Below, piece by piece: positions 42,502-51,111 of a stretch of DNA of 60,263 nucleotides. Position 1 is the first letter of the stretch, and each line of letters starts with the position of its first letter. Below the pieces are notes generated by a model. That model worked only from the letters and a program-made list of their open reading frames with translations, had not been told where the DNA came from and made no database searches. Location of the stretch: the NCBI RefSeq assembly GCF_024171525.1, contig NZ_JALJZY010000016.1, positions 1 to 60,263 on the forward strand. Direction: 5' to 3'. This stretch comes from Neisseriaceae bacterium HSC-16F19 (GTDB lineage Bacteria; Pseudomonadota; Gammaproteobacteria; Burkholderiales; Neisseriaceae). The translations under genes were made by a program, and so were the position numbers.

Positions 42502-42801
42502 ATGAACACCCGCGCCGTGCCGCTGGTTCATCCCGGCGAAATCCTGCTGGAAGACTGGCTCAAGCCTTTGGGCATCAGCCAATATGCCCTCGCCAAAGCC
42601 ATAGACGTACCGCCGCGCCGCATCAACGAAATCGTCCACGGCAAACGCGCCATCACCGCCGACACCGCCTTGCGCCTGGCCGTGTTTTTCAATACCGACG
42701 CGCAAAGCTGGCTTAATCTGCAAAGCCATTACGATGCGGAAATGCTGCGTGTCGAATTGGCCGACAGTTTGGCGCATATCGAACCGTTTGCGCTGGTTTG
42801 A
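42502..42801 (+). CDS. higA: HigA-type antitoxin (XRE family)
   Basis: A 99-residue antitoxin with one helix-turn-helix: LVHPGEILLEDWLKPLGISQYALAKAIDVPPRRINEIVHGKRAITADTALRLAVFF is the standard HigA start, whose HTH binds its own promoter. AAAGGAATACCC gives a good SD, unlike that of the toxin gene, so more antitoxin than toxin would be made. It starts 11 bases after higB. An in-frame TTG at 42487 is rejected. Confidence 0.95.
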   Translation: MNTRAVPLVHPGEILLEDWLKPLGISQYALAKAIDVPPRRINEIVHGKRAITADTALRLAVFFNTDAQSWLNLQSHYDAEMLRVELADSLAHIEPFALV

Positions 42802-42872
42802 TGCCAATTTAAAAATTAAATCTAAATGAAGAAGGCTGCCTGCGTAACGCAACAGAGTTGCGGAGTCAAAAC

Positions 42873-42945
42873 AGATTCTGCGACTTCGCTACGCTACGCG
42901 CAGAATGACGGAGCACTGTCATCCTGCGCGCAGTCGCAGGATCTT
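42873..42945. repeat. ATTCTGCGACTTCG-type palindrome pair
   Basis: AGATTCTGCGACTTCGCTAC with CGCGCAGAATGAC, then GTCATCCTGCGCGCAG with TCGCAGGATCTT, in two adjacent hairpins. A matching cluster lies at 46108-46192. Confidence 0.7.
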
Positions 42946-43042
42946 GATCAAAACAATACATGTTATAAAACAATCCCATCCTTTTAGCTTATTTGTCTGA
43001 ACGGGTATTTAAGTCAAATGCGCTCAGGCTGCCTGAAAAAAC

Positions 43043-43068
43043 AACCCGCCATACGGCGGGTTTTGCTT
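43043..43068. terminator. Intrinsic terminator
   Basis: AACCCGCC, a 4-base loop, GGCGGGTT, then TTGCTTTT on the plus strand and a run of T on the minus strand. It serves the minus-strand VIT1-like gene and perhaps higBA read-through. Confidence 0.8.
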
Positions 43069-43108
43069 TTATATTGAGCAGCTTCCAGCAGCAAGCAAAA
43101 TCACGCCC

Positions 43109-43810
43109 CTACACACTCACCCCCATCAACTTGCCAATCACCCCGGTAACCGCCAGCGCCAGCACACCCCAGGCCACCACACGGCCGACGGCGGGCAGGG
43201 GCTGGGCGCCGCCGAGTTTGGCGGACACATAACCCAAACCGCCCAAGCCGAGCACGGTGCCGGTCGCCAGCAGGGGCACGCGTACATCTGCGCTGCTGAG
43301 CAAAGTCACGGCCAGCGGCAGGGCTGCACCCACGGCAAAGGCGGCGGCGGAAGCCAGGGCTGCCTGAAACGGTTTGGCGGCGGTGGTTTCGCTCAGGCCG
43401 ATTTCATCGCGCACATGGGCGTCGAGCGCATTGTGGGCGGTGAGTTCTTCCGCCACCCGCTGCGCCAGTTCGGGGCTCAGGCCGCGTTGGCGGTAAATCC
43501 CGGCCAGCTCGCGCAATTCGGCTTCCGGGTTGCGCGTCAGCTCGCGCGCCTCAATCACTCGGTCGGCTTTTTCGGTGTCGGACTGGCTCGATACCGACAC
43601 ATACTCCCCCGCCGCCATCGACAAGGCCCCGCCCGCCAGGGCTGCGGTGCCGGTGAGCAGCAGGGTTTGGAATTCGGGTTGTGCCGCGGCCATGCCCATC
43701 ATCAGGCTGGCGGTGGAAATCAGGCCGTCGTTGGCGCCGAGCACGCTGGCGCGCAGCCAGTTGCTGCGGTGGCTCAGATGCGTTTCGGCGTGGAAAGTGT
43801 TGCTGTTCAT
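43109..43810 (-). CDS. VIT1/CCC1-family membrane transporter
   Basis: A 233-residue VIT1-family protein. The start HLSHRSNWLRASVLGANDGLISTASLMMGMAAA is the family hallmark helix 1, and GGALSMAAGEYVSVSSQSDTEKAD is the conserved loop with metal-binding residues. Five hydrophobic segments, with a charged Glu-rich loop in the middle (ARELTRNPEAELRELAG). Relatives move Fe2+ or Mn2+. Upstream is only an A-rich stretch before the ATG. Divergent from tkt. Confidence 0.92.
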   Translation of the reverse strand: MNSNTFHAETHLSHRSNWLRASVLGANDGLISTASLMMGMAAAQPEFQTLLLTGTAALAGGALSMAAGEYVSVSSQSDTEKADRVIEARELTRNPEAELRELAGIYRQRGLSPELAQRVAEELTAHNALDAHVRDEIGLSETTAAKPFQAALASAAAFAVGAALPLAVTLLSSADVRVPLLATGTVLGLGGLGYVSAKLGGAQPLPAVGRVVAWGVLALAVTGVIGKLMGVSV

Positions 43811-43888
43811 TTTTTTCTTTTTTCAAATCAAACCGGCAGAAGCAGTCACTCAATAATACAATACGGCAGTATAGCCGGGCACCACCGC

Positions 43889-43917
43889 CTGACAAAGCCC
43901 GGCAACAATGCGATAAT
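43889..43917 (+). promoter_or_regulatory. tkt promoter
   Basis: CTGACA (43889-43894) and GATAAT (43912-43917) are spaced by 17 bases, each one base off consensus. Start would be near 43924, about 31 bases before the ATG. Confidence 0.7.
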
Positions 43918-43954
43918 CCGCCCCGTCTGTTCCTCTTACTGCAAAGGTATGCTC

Positions 43955-45937
43955 ATGGCTTCCCAACTGGCAAACGCCATCCGTTTTCTTTCCGTCGATG
44001 CCGTGCAAAAGGCCAATTCCGGCCACCCCGGCGCCCCGATGGGCATGGCCGAAATGGCCGAGGTGCTGTGGACGCAGTTTCTCAAGCACAACCCCGCCAA
44101 TCCCAAATTCTACAACCGCGACCGTTTCGTGCTCTCCAACGGCCACGCTTCCATGATTCTCTACAGCCTGCTGCATCTGACCGGCTATAACGTCTCCATC
44201 GACGATTTGAAAAACTTCCGCCAGCTGCACAGCAAAACCCCCGGCCACCCCGAATACGGCTATACCGACGGCGTGGAAACCACCACCGGCCCTCTGGGCC
44301 AAGGCATTGCCAACGCCGTGGGCATGGCGCTGGCGGAAAAAATCCTTGCCGCCGAATTCAACCGGCCGGGCTTCGATATTGTCGACCACCACACCTATGT
44401 GTTCCTGGGCGACGGCTGCCTGATGGAAGGCGTGTCCCACGAAGCCTGTTCGCTGGCGGGCACGCTGGGTTTGGGCAAGCTGATTGTGCTCTACGATGAC
44501 AACAATATCTCCATCGACGGCAAGGTGGACGGCTGGTTTACCGAAAACATCCCGCAGCGCTTCGAGAGCTACGGCTGGCATGTAGTCGCTAATGTAGACG
44601 GCCACGACACCGCCGCCGTCGCCGCCGCCATTGCCGCTGCCAAAGCGGAGGGCGGCAAACCCTCCATCATCTGCTGCAAAACCTTAATCGGCAAAGGCGC
44701 GGCCACCAAAGAAGGCAGCCACAAAACCCACGGCGCGCCCCTGGGTGCGGAGGAAATCGAAGCCACGCGCCAACATCTGGGCTGGCCGCACGCGCCGTTT
44801 GAGATTCCGCAAGAAGTGTACGATGCTTGGAATGCCAAAGACAAAGGCGCAGCGCTGCAAGCCGAATGGGATGCCCTGTTTGCCCGCTACCAAGCCGAAT
44901 TCCCGCAACTGGGCGCCGAATTCGTGCGCCGCATGGAAGGCCTGCTGCCCGACCATTTCGATGCCTATGTGCAACGCAATCTGGCCGAAGTGTGCGAAAA
45001 AGCCGAAAAAATCGCCACCCGCAAAGCCAGCCAAAACAGCATCGAAATCCTCGCCAAAGTGCTGCCTGAATTTGTCGGCGGCTCGGCCGATTTAACTCCG
45101 TCCAACCTCACCGACTGGTCGGCCAGCAGCGCGGTGACAAAAAACGGCGGCGGTAACTACATCCACTACGGCGTGCGCGAATTCGGCATGGCCGCCATCA
45201 TGAACGGTTTGGCACTGCACGGCGGCATCAAGCCCTTTGGCGCCACCTTCCTCATGTTCAGCGAATACGCCCGCAACGCCCTGCGCATGGCCGCGCTGAT
45301 GAAAACCAACCCCATCTTCGTCTTCACCCACGATTCCATCGGCCTGGGCGAAGACGGCCCCACCCACCAACCGGTGGAGCAAACCGCCACCCTGCGCCTG
45401 ATTCCCAATATGGACGTCTGGCGCCCGTGCGACACCGCCGAAAGCCTGGTGGCCTGGGCCGAAGCGGCCAAGGCGCAAGACCACCCCAGCTGTTTGATTT
45501 TCAGCCGCCAAAACCTGCCCTTTATCGCCCGCAGCCCGACCCAACTCAATGAAATCGAGCGTGGCGGCTATGTGATCAGCGCAGCGGCAGGTGAAGCGCA
45601 GGCGGTGCTGATTGCCACCGGTTCGGAAGTGGAACTGGCCCTCAATGCGCAGGCCGCACTGGCCGAAGAAGGTGTGTTTGTCAACGTGGTGTCCATGCCC
45701 TCCACCAATGTATTCGACCGCCAAGAAGCCGCCTACAAAGCCGCCGTATTGCCGCCGGTGCTGCCCAAAGTGGCGGTGGAAGCCGGTGTCAGCGACGGCT
45801 GGTACAAATATGTGGGCCTCAACGGCGCCGTGGTCGGCCTCGACCGCTTCGGCGAATCCGCCCCGGCGGAAGCGCTGTTTAAGGAGTTCGGCTTTACCGC
45901 AGACCATGTGGTCGCGGCAGTGAAAGCAGTGCTGTAA
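43955..45937 (+). CDS. tkt: Transketolase
   Basis: A 660-residue thiamine-diphosphate enzyme of the pentose phosphate and sugar-shuffling pathway. ThDP motif GDGCLMEGVSHEACSLAGTLGLGKLIVLYDDNNISIDG, N-terminal RFLSVDAVQKANSGHPGAPMGMA, and pyrimidine-domain HDSIGLGEDGPTHQPVEQ are all as expected. Start at 43955 (MASQL) with AAAGG 8 bases before; an ATG two codons upstream is possible. Good promoter and a DUS terminator make it a single-gene unit. Confidence 0.97.
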   Translation: MASQLANAIRFLSVDAVQKANSGHPGAPMGMAEMAEVLWTQFLKHNPANPKFYNRDRFVLSNGHASMILYSLLHLTGYNVSIDDLKNFRQLHSKTPGHPEYGYTDGVETTTGPLGQGIANAVGMALAEKILAAEFNRPGFDIVDHHTYVFLGDGCLMEGVSHEACSLAGTLGLGKLIVLYDDNNISIDGKVDGWFTENIPQRFESYGWHVVANVDGHDTAAVAAAIAAAKAEGGKPSIICCKTLIGKGAATKEGSHKTHGAPLGAEEIEATRQHLGWPHAPFEIPQEVYDAWNAKDKGAALQAEWDALFARYQAEFPQLGAEFVRRMEGLLPDHFDAYVQRNLAEVCEKAEKIATRKASQNSIEILAKVLPEFVGGSADLTPSNLTDWSASSAVTKNGGGNYIHYGVREFGMAAIMNGLALHGGIKPFGATFLMFSEYARNALRMAALMKTNPIFVFTHDSIGLGEDGPTHQPVEQTATLRLIPNMDVWRPCDTAESLVAWAEAAKAQDHPSCLIFSRQNLPFIARSPTQLNEIERGGYVISAAAGEAQAVLIATGSEVELALNAQAALAEEGVFVNVVSMPSTNVFDRQEAAYKAAVLPPVLPKVAVEAGVSDGWYKYVGLNGAVVGLDRFGESAPAEALFKEFGFTADHVVAAVKAVL

Positions 45938-45941
45938 AAAT

Positions 45942-45976
45942 AAAGGCTGCCTGAAAGGTTTCAGGCAGCCTTTTTG
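45942..45976 (+). terminator. Inverted-DUS terminator of tkt
   Basis: AAGGCTGCCTGAAA and TTTCAGGCAGCCTTTTT around a 3-base loop, a few bases after the tkt stop. Confidence 0.88.
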
Positions 45977-46038
45977 ATAGGTTTGCAACTGTAGGGTGGG
46001 TGCTTGCACCCACGCGTCTATATTGCCCAATTCAGTGG

Positions 46039-46099
46039 GTAGGTCGGCTCTCCGAGCCGACGTTATCTGTTGGTGTGTCGGCTCGGAGAGCCGACCTAC
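46039..46099. repeat. GTAGGTCGGCTC palindrome pair
   Basis: GTAGGTCGGCTCTCCGAGCC with GAC, and then TGTCGGCTCGGAGAGCCGAC with CTAC, form an inverted pair about 14 bases apart. The same unit occurs at 54465-54528. Confidence 0.7.
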
Positions 46100-46107
46100 G
46101 GCTACTG

Positions 46108-46192
46108 ATTAAACAGAACAAGATCCTGCGACTTCGCGCAGGATGACCCGCTGCTGTCATTCTGCGCGCAGCGTAGCGAAGTCGCAGAATCT
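46108..46192. repeat. GATCCTGCGA / ATTCTGCGCGC palindromes
   Basis: AAGATCCTGCGACTTCGCGC with AGGATGAC and then GTCATTCTGCGCGCAGC with GAAGTCGCAGAATCT. Same family as 42873-42945. Confidence 0.7.
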
Positions 46193-46227
46193 GTCTGATA
46201 TTTTCAGGCAGCCTTACCACCCTCAAA

Positions 46228-46333
46228 TATAGTCGAATAAAATAGGAACGAGACAAGGCAGCAAGCCGCAGACAGTACAGATAGTACGGCAAGGCGCAGC
46301 AACGCCGTACCGTTCTTATTTTAAATGACTATA
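46228..46333 (+). mobile_element. Correia-like element, copy 4
   Basis: A 106-bp copy with ends TATAGTCGAATAAAATAGG and ATTTTAAATGACTATA. Its right end lies 24 bases before the pip ATG, so the pip transcript starts in or before it. Correia elements are known to provide promoters in Neisseria, but a promoter inside this copy cannot be shown by eye. Confidence 0.85.
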
Positions 46334-46357
46334 ACAGCCAACGATAGAGGAAAATCT

Positions 46358-47296
46358 ATGCACACCATCACCGAGCCCCATATCAGCGGCATGCTGCCGG
46401 TATCCGACATCCACCACCTCTACTACGAAGTTTCCGGCAATCCCAAGGGCAAGCCGGTGGTGTTTCTGCACGGCGGGCCCGGCGGCGGCACGGTACCGGC
46501 GCAACGCGGCTTTTTTGATCCGCAGAAATACCGCATCGTGCTGTTTGACCAGCGCGGCTGCGGCCGCTCCCTGCCCTACGCCTGCATTGAGGACAACACC
46601 ACCTGGGACTTGGTGGAAGACATCGAAAAACTGCGCGTGTTTTTGGGTATCGAGCGCTGGCAGGTGTTTGGCGGCTCCTGGGGCAGCACCCTGGCACTGG
46701 CCTACGCGCAAAGCCATCCCGAACGCGTGACCGAATTGGTGTTGCGCGGCATTTTCCTGAGCCGTCGGCATGAAATCGACTGGCTCACCCAAGGCGGCGC
46801 CGACCGCATCTTCCCCGAATACTGGGCCGATTTCCTGGCGCCTTTGACTGCCGACGAATACGGCGACACCGTGGCCGCCTACCGCCGCCTGCTCAGCCCC
46901 GACAATCCCGACCCAGCACAAATGCTGGCCGCCGCCAGTGCCTGGGCGCAATGGGAAGCGCATTTGATTTACCTGATTCACAACACCGAAGCGGTAGCGC
47001 ATTACCACGACGGCGAAGCCGCACTGGCGATTGCGCGCATCGAAAACCATTATTTCAGCCATTTGAGCTGGCTCACGGCCGAGCGCGCGCTGTTGGCGAA
47101 TATCGATCAAATCCGCCATATTCCCACCGTGATTGTGCAGGGGCGCTACGACATCTGCACCCCGCCGCAGTCGGCCTGGGATTTGTACCAAGCCTTCCCC
47201 GAAGCGCGGCTGGAAATGGTGCTGGCCGGGCATAGCGCGTTTGATAGCGAAATCGCCCGGGCGCTGGTGGCCGCCACCGACCGCTTTGCCAGTTAA
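46358..47296 (+). CDS. pip: Prolyl iminopeptidase
   Basis: A 312-residue alpha/beta hydrolase that removes N-terminal proline. Oxyanion motif FLHGGPGGG near residue 40, nucleophile Ser107 in VFGGSWGSTLAL, Asp in IVQGRYDICTP and His in VLAGHSAFD complete the triad. DQRGCGRS is a family hallmark. GAGG lies before the chosen ATG; the open frame starts earlier inside a Correia-like element. A small membrane-protein gene follows 10 bases later. Confidence 0.96.
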   Translation: MHTITEPHISGMLPVSDIHHLYYEVSGNPKGKPVVFLHGGPGGGTVPAQRGFFDPQKYRIVLFDQRGCGRSLPYACIEDNTTWDLVEDIEKLRVFLGIERWQVFGGSWGSTLALAYAQSHPERVTELVLRGIFLSRRHEIDWLTQGGADRIFPEYWADFLAPLTADEYGDTVAAYRRLLSPDNPDPAQMLAAASAWAQWEAHLIYLIHNTEAVAHYHDGEAALAIARIENHYFSHLSWLTAERALLANIDQIRHIPTVIVQGRYDICTPPQSAWDLYQAFPEARLEMVLAGHSAFDSEIARALVAATDRFAS

Positions 47297-47306
47297 GGGC
47301 GGGCAG

Positions 47307-47768
47307 ATGAACAAACGCCCCAAAACCCTGATTGCGGCAGCACTGCTGATGGCCTTGCTCATCCTCACTCCGGTGGTGCTGATACTATAGTCATTTAAAA
47401 TAAGAACGATACGGCGTTGCTGCGCCTTGTCGTACTATCTGTACTGTCTGCGGCTTGCTGCCTTGTCTCGTTCTTATTTTATTCGACTAATACTGATTTT
47501 GCCCTTGGGATTGAGTGACGGCATCGACTGGTTCAACCTGGCCATTTTTGCCCTCTTCCACGGTCTGATGCTCTCCGCCCTAATTGCCGTGTGGCGCGGC
47601 CAAGTCTGGGGCCGATGGCTGTTCACCTTGGGCTATGCCATCCTACTGGGCTGGAGTGCATTTGCGGTCGGTGTTTCCGAAACCCTGGTCTACGCTGCCA
47701 TCGTGTATTTCGCCGCCAACGGCCTGTTGTGGTCACCGCCTTCGCAGCGCTTTTTTCACCGTGGTTAA
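47307..47768 (+). pseudogene. Small membrane-protein gene split by a Correia-like element
   Basis: Codons 1-26 (MNKRPKTLIAAALLMALLIL then TPVVLI) run into a Correia-like element at 47385 and stop at TAG within its end. The rest resumes in the same frame after the element: LILPLGLSDGIDWFNLAIFA and on to SQRFFHRG, ending at 47768. Removing 108 bp (36 codons) restores a 117-residue protein with four hydrophobic segments. A shorter product could start at the ATG at 47427 inside the element. The family is unknown. It lies 10 bases after pip, so it was probably the second gene of that operon. Confidence 0.75.
47386..47492 (-). mobile_element. Correia-like element, copy 5, inside a gene
   Basis: Inverted relative to the other copies: starts TATAGTCATTTAAAATAAG and ends ATTTTATTCGACTAATA. 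The original target was probably GATACTG, duplicated at TA. This is the only copy that interrupts a coding frame in the window. Confidence 0.85.
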
Positions 47769-47784
47769 ATACAGCCCATAGTGC

Positions 47785-47820
47785 AAAAGGCTGCCTGAAA
47801 ACGCTTTCAGGCAGCCTTTT
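47785..47820 (+). terminator. Inverted-DUS terminator
   Basis: AAAAGGCTGCCTGAAA and TTTCAGGCAGCCTTTT around ACGC. Lies between the split gene (plus) and selO (minus), so it serves both. Confidence 0.85.
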
Positions 47821-47841
47821 ATGCTTGATAAAACAGACATC

Positions 47842-49299
47842 TCAGCTCGAACAACTCACACAAATTTCCTTGGCCCACGCAGGCGCTGCTGCGGCGAGGT
47901 CGGCGTATTCGGCGCGCTCGGTAAAGGGGTCGCGCAAACAGGTTTGCAAGCGTTCGGCCACGCTGAAATCGCCGTTTTGCGCGGCGGCAATGGCTGCTTC
48001 CAGCAAATGGTTGCGCGGCACATACAGCGGATTGGTTTGCTTCATCTGTGTATGCCGCTCACTCTGATGGCTCTGTTCTGCCTGTAAACGGGCGCGGTAG
48101 CGGGAGCACCAGGCATGGATGCCGCCAATATCTTCGGCAAAACGTGCCGCCAGACTTTCAGGCAGCCTGTCGCTGTGTGCGTCCACATCGGCCAGCGCCC
48201 GGAAAGTGAGGGTGAAATCGGCCTGTTGTGCCTGCATCAAATCAAACAATTCACTGATTAGGGTCAAGTCCCCGTCTTGGGCGCTGTGCAACCCTAATTT
48301 GGCACGCATAAGGTCGAGATAAGCTTGGCGGTAATGGCTGCCGTAGTTGTTGAGTATGGTCACCAATTCGCCCTCCTCTGCCAACGGCAAGAAGGCGCTG
48401 GCCAGCTGCAACAGATTCCATTGCGCGATATAGGGCTGCTCTTGGTAGGCATAGCGGCCGCCGTGGTCGGAATGGTTGCAGATATGGGCGCGGTCGTAGC
48501 AGTCGAGAAAACCGTAAGGGCCGTAGTCTATGGTCAGACCCAGGAGCGACATATTGTCGGTATTCATTACCCCGTGGCAAAAGCCCACGCTCTGCCATTG
48601 CGCCATCAGGCGGGCGGTGCGCGCGCTGACGGCGGCAAACAGGGCGGCATAGGGGCGTTCGGCGGCGGCGCATTCGGGGTAATGGTGCGCAATCACATGG
48701 TCGGCCAGCGGTGCCAGATATTCGTGTTGGCTGCGACGGTAGAAATATTCAAAATGGCCGAAACGCAAAAAACTCTCGGCCACGCGGGTGACCACGGCGG
48801 CGGTTTCCGGCTGTTCGCGGTACACCGGGTCGGGGCTGGCGGTGAGCGCCAAGGCGCGCGTGGTGGGTATGCCCAGGGCGTGCATGGCTTCGGAGGCCAG
48901 ATATTCACGCAGGCTGGAGCGCAACACGGCACGGCCGTCGGCAAAACGTGAAAACGGGGTTTTGCCGCTGCCTTTAAGCTGGATTTCCCAACGGCGCCCG
49001 TCGGCTGAGCGCCAGTCGCCCAAAAGCATGGTGCGGCCGTCGCCCAGCTGCGGCACATACACGCCGAACTGGTGGCCGCTGTACACGGTGGCAATCGGCG
49101 CCGGATCGTAGTGCCCGGCACTGCCTGCCAATTGGCGCACGGTGTCGGCTTGGCGCAGGGTGTCGGGATCTATGCCCATTTCCACGGCCAGGGTATCGCT
49201 CACCAGCGCCAGTTGCGGGGCGCTGAGCGCCTGCGGGCGCACGCGTTCGCATAAAAAATCCAGCCGGGCAATATCCGGCGTGTGCAAATTTAAAGCCAT
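47842..49299 (-). CDS. selO: Protein adenylyltransferase SelO
   Basis: A 485-residue pseudokinase that AMPylates proteins (SelO/YdiU family). Conserved pieces are TVYSGHQFGVYVPQLGDGRTMLLGD, IQLKGSGKTPFSRFADGRAVLRSSLREYLASEAM, and the active region VGFCHGVMNTDNMSLLGLTIDYGPYGFLD. The C-terminus ends EICVSCSS; animal members have selenocysteine at this place, here Cys. AGGAA lies 8 bases before the ATG at 49299; the longer frame upstream is in a Correia-like element. Confidence 0.95.
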   Translation of the reverse strand: MALNLHTPDIARLDFLCERVRPQALSAPQLALVSDTLAVEMGIDPDTLRQADTVRQLAGSAGHYDPAPIATVYSGHQFGVYVPQLGDGRTMLLGDWRSADGRRWEIQLKGSGKTPFSRFADGRAVLRSSLREYLASEAMHALGIPTTRALALTASPDPVYREQPETAAVVTRVAESFLRFGHFEYFYRRSQHEYLAPLADHVIAHHYPECAAAERPYAALFAAVSARTARLMAQWQSVGFCHGVMNTDNMSLLGLTIDYGPYGFLDCYDRAHICNHSDHGGRYAYQEQPYIAQWNLLQLASAFLPLAEEGELVTILNNYGSHYRQAYLDLMRAKLGLHSAQDGDLTLISELFDLMQAQQADFTLTFRALADVDAHSDRLPESLAARFAEDIGGIHAWCSRYRARLQAEQSHQSERHTQMKQTNPLYVPRNHLLEAAIAAAQNGDFSVAERLQTCLRDPFTERAEYADLAAAAPAWAKEICVSCSS

Positions 49300-49337
49300 G
49301 ATTTGATTTCCTGATGTGTGTTGTCTGATGACTGAAA

Positions 49338-49443
49338 TATAGTCGCATAACACAGAACGAGACAAGGCAGCAAGCCGCAGACAGTACAAGGTAGTACGGC
49401 AAGGCGCAGCAACGCCGTATCGTTCTTATTTTAAATGACTATA
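49338..49443 (+). mobile_element. Correia-like element, copy 6
   Basis: A 106-bp copy with ends TATAGTCGCATAACACAG and ATTTTAAATGACTATA, in the shared upstream region of selO and the aminotransferase gene. Its left end lies 38 bases before selO. Confidence 0.85.
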
Positions 49444-49512
49444 ATAGCGGCAGTCCGCCGTTTTTCAATCTGCACGGCACGCTGTAATTGCTGCACTGCC
49501 AAACAGCCAAAG

Positions 49513-49542
49513 CTGCCGTATTTCGTGGCTTTCCGCTATAAT
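49513..49542 (+). promoter_or_regulatory. Candidate promoter of the aminotransferase gene
   Basis: Perfect TATAAT (49537-49542), with a poor -35 (CTGCCG, 49513-49518) 18 bases upstream. Start near 49549, 66 bases before the ATG. Confidence 0.45.
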
Positions 49543-49614
49543 CATCCGTATTCGGCTTCCTCATCCGCACAATGGAACCGAAGCAATTGCAAACTTGTCA
49601 AAGGAGTTTCAAAG

Positions 49615-50994
49615 ATGGATAAATCCGATTACAGCCGCCGCGACGGCAAACACCATTTGCACCCGTTTTCCGACAACGCCGCGCTCACGCGCGACGGTGT
49701 GCGCGTGATGGTGAAAGGCAAAGGCATTTATATTTACGACGACAAAGGCAATGAAATCATCGACGGCATGTCCGGCCTGTGGTGCGTGAATATCGGTTAC
49801 GGCCGCAAAGAGCTGGCCAAAGTGGCCAAAAAGCAGATGGAAATCCTGCCTTTTTACAATACCTTCTTTAAAACCACCCATCCGGCGGTGGTGGAATTGT
49901 CCGACACCCTCACCGGCATCGCGCCCAGCGGTTTCAACCATGTGTTCTACACCGGTTCCGGTTCCGAATCGGTAGACACCATGATGCGCATGGTACGCCA
50001 TTACTGGGCTTCTTTGGGCAAGCCGCAGAAAAAAGTCATCATCGGCCGCTGGAACGGCTATCACGGCTCCACCATCGGCGGCGCCAGCCTGGGCGGCATG
50101 ACCGGCATGCACGAACAGGGCGATTTGCCGATTCCCAACGTCATCCACATTGAGCAGCCCTGGTATTACGGCCTGGCCAAAAAAGACGAAAGCCCGGAAG
50201 ATTTCGGCATCCGCGCCGCCAACTGGCTGGAAGACAAAATCAAGGAAATCGGCGCCGACAAGATTGCCGCCTTTGTGGGCGAGCCGATTCAGGGCGCCGG
50301 CGGGGTGATTGTGCCGCCGGAAACCTACTGGCCGCGCATCGAAGAAATCTGCCGCCAGTACGACATCCTCTTGGTGGCCGACGAGGTGATTTGCGGTTTC
50401 GGCCGCACCGGCAACTGGTTCGGCCATGAAACCATGGGCTTCAAGCCGGACATCTTCACCACCGCCAAGGGCCTGTCTTCCGGCTATCTGCCCATAGGCG
50501 CGGTGCTGGTGAACGACAAAGTGGCCGAGGGCCTCAAAGCCGGCGGCGAATTCAACCACGGCTTTACCTATTCCGGCCACCCCGTGTCTGCCGCCGTGGC
50601 CAAGGCCAACCTGGACATCCTCAACAACGAAGGCATCGTCAACCGCGTGCGCGACAAAATCGGCCCGTATATGGAAAAACGCTGGCAGGAAACCTTCAGC
50701 CAGTTCAAATACGTGGACGATGTCCGCTGCAAGGGTTTGATTTGCGGTTTCACCCTGGTGAAAGACAAGGCCACGCGCGAGCTTTTCCCCAATACCGGCG
50801 AAACCGGCCTGATGTGCCGCGACATCTTCTTCAAGCACAACCTCATCATGCGCGCCTGCGGCGACCACATGGTAGCCGCCCCGCCCTTGGTGATCACCAA
50901 GAAAGAAGTGGACACCATGCTGGCTCTGGCCGCCAAGTGCATGCGCGAGTTTGAAGCCGCCATGGATGAAAAACTGGCCCAAGAGCAGAAATAA
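49615..50994 (+). CDS. Class III PLP-dependent aminotransferase
   Basis: A 459-residue omega-amino acid:pyruvate or polyamine:pyruvate type aminotransferase. YTGSGSESVDTMMRMVRHYW (cofactor phosphate loop), RWNGYHGSTIGGASLGGM, DEVICGFGRTG and the PLP lysine in FTTAKGLSSGYLPIGAV are visible. The start MDKSDYSRRDGKHHLHPFSDN follows AAGGAG. It most resembles SpuC-like putrescine or diamine transaminases, but the substrate cannot be fixed by eye. Single-gene unit with promoter and terminator. Confidence 0.93.
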   Translation: MDKSDYSRRDGKHHLHPFSDNAALTRDGVRVMVKGKGIYIYDDKGNEIIDGMSGLWCVNIGYGRKELAKVAKKQMEILPFYNTFFKTTHPAVVELSDTLTGIAPSGFNHVFYTGSGSESVDTMMRMVRHYWASLGKPQKKVIIGRWNGYHGSTIGGASLGGMTGMHEQGDLPIPNVIHIEQPWYYGLAKKDESPEDFGIRAANWLEDKIKEIGADKIAAFVGEPIQGAGGVIVPPETYWPRIEEICRQYDILLVADEVICGFGRTGNWFGHETMGFKPDIFTTAKGLSSGYLPIGAVLVNDKVAEGLKAGGEFNHGFTYSGHPVSAAVAKANLDILNNEGIVNRVRDKIGPYMEKRWQETFSQFKYVDDVRCKGLICGFTLVKDKATRELFPNTGETGLMCRDIFFKHNLIMRACGDHMVAAPPLVITKKEVDTMLALAAKCMREFEAAMDEKLAQEQK

Positions 50995-51016
50995 ACCGCT
51001 CCGAGCCGACAGCGGC

Positions 51017-51051
51017 AAAACAGCGCCTGTGGATACAGGCGCTGTTTTTTT
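51017..51051 (+). terminator. Terminator of the aminotransferase gene
   Basis: AAAACAGCGCCTGT, a short loop, ACAGGCGCTG and then seven T. Confidence 0.88.
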
Positions 51052-51111
51052 CGGTTGGGAAGCGCATTTTGAGACCTCTGTAAAACCCCGGACGGCATGT
51101 TATTTAAGCCG

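Larger units (their letters stand above)
42802..43108. other. Gap with palindromes after higBA
   Basis: No gene is supported. It has a DUS at 42832, a GATTCTGCGACTTC palindrome cluster (42873-42945) and a terminator (43043-43068). Confidence 0.7.
45938..46357. other. Gap packed with repeats
   Basis: No gene is supported. In order: DUS terminator, a GTAGGGTGGGTGCTTGCACC palindrome (near 45991), a TCGGCTC palindrome pair (46039-46099), the GATCCTGCGA cluster (46108-46192), a DUS, and a Correia-like element (46228-46333) just before pip. Confidence 0.75.

Noticed and set aside
49300..49389. N-terminal extension of selO
   Set aside because: Those codons lie in a Correia-like element and intergenic DNA; the SD and family start point to 49299.
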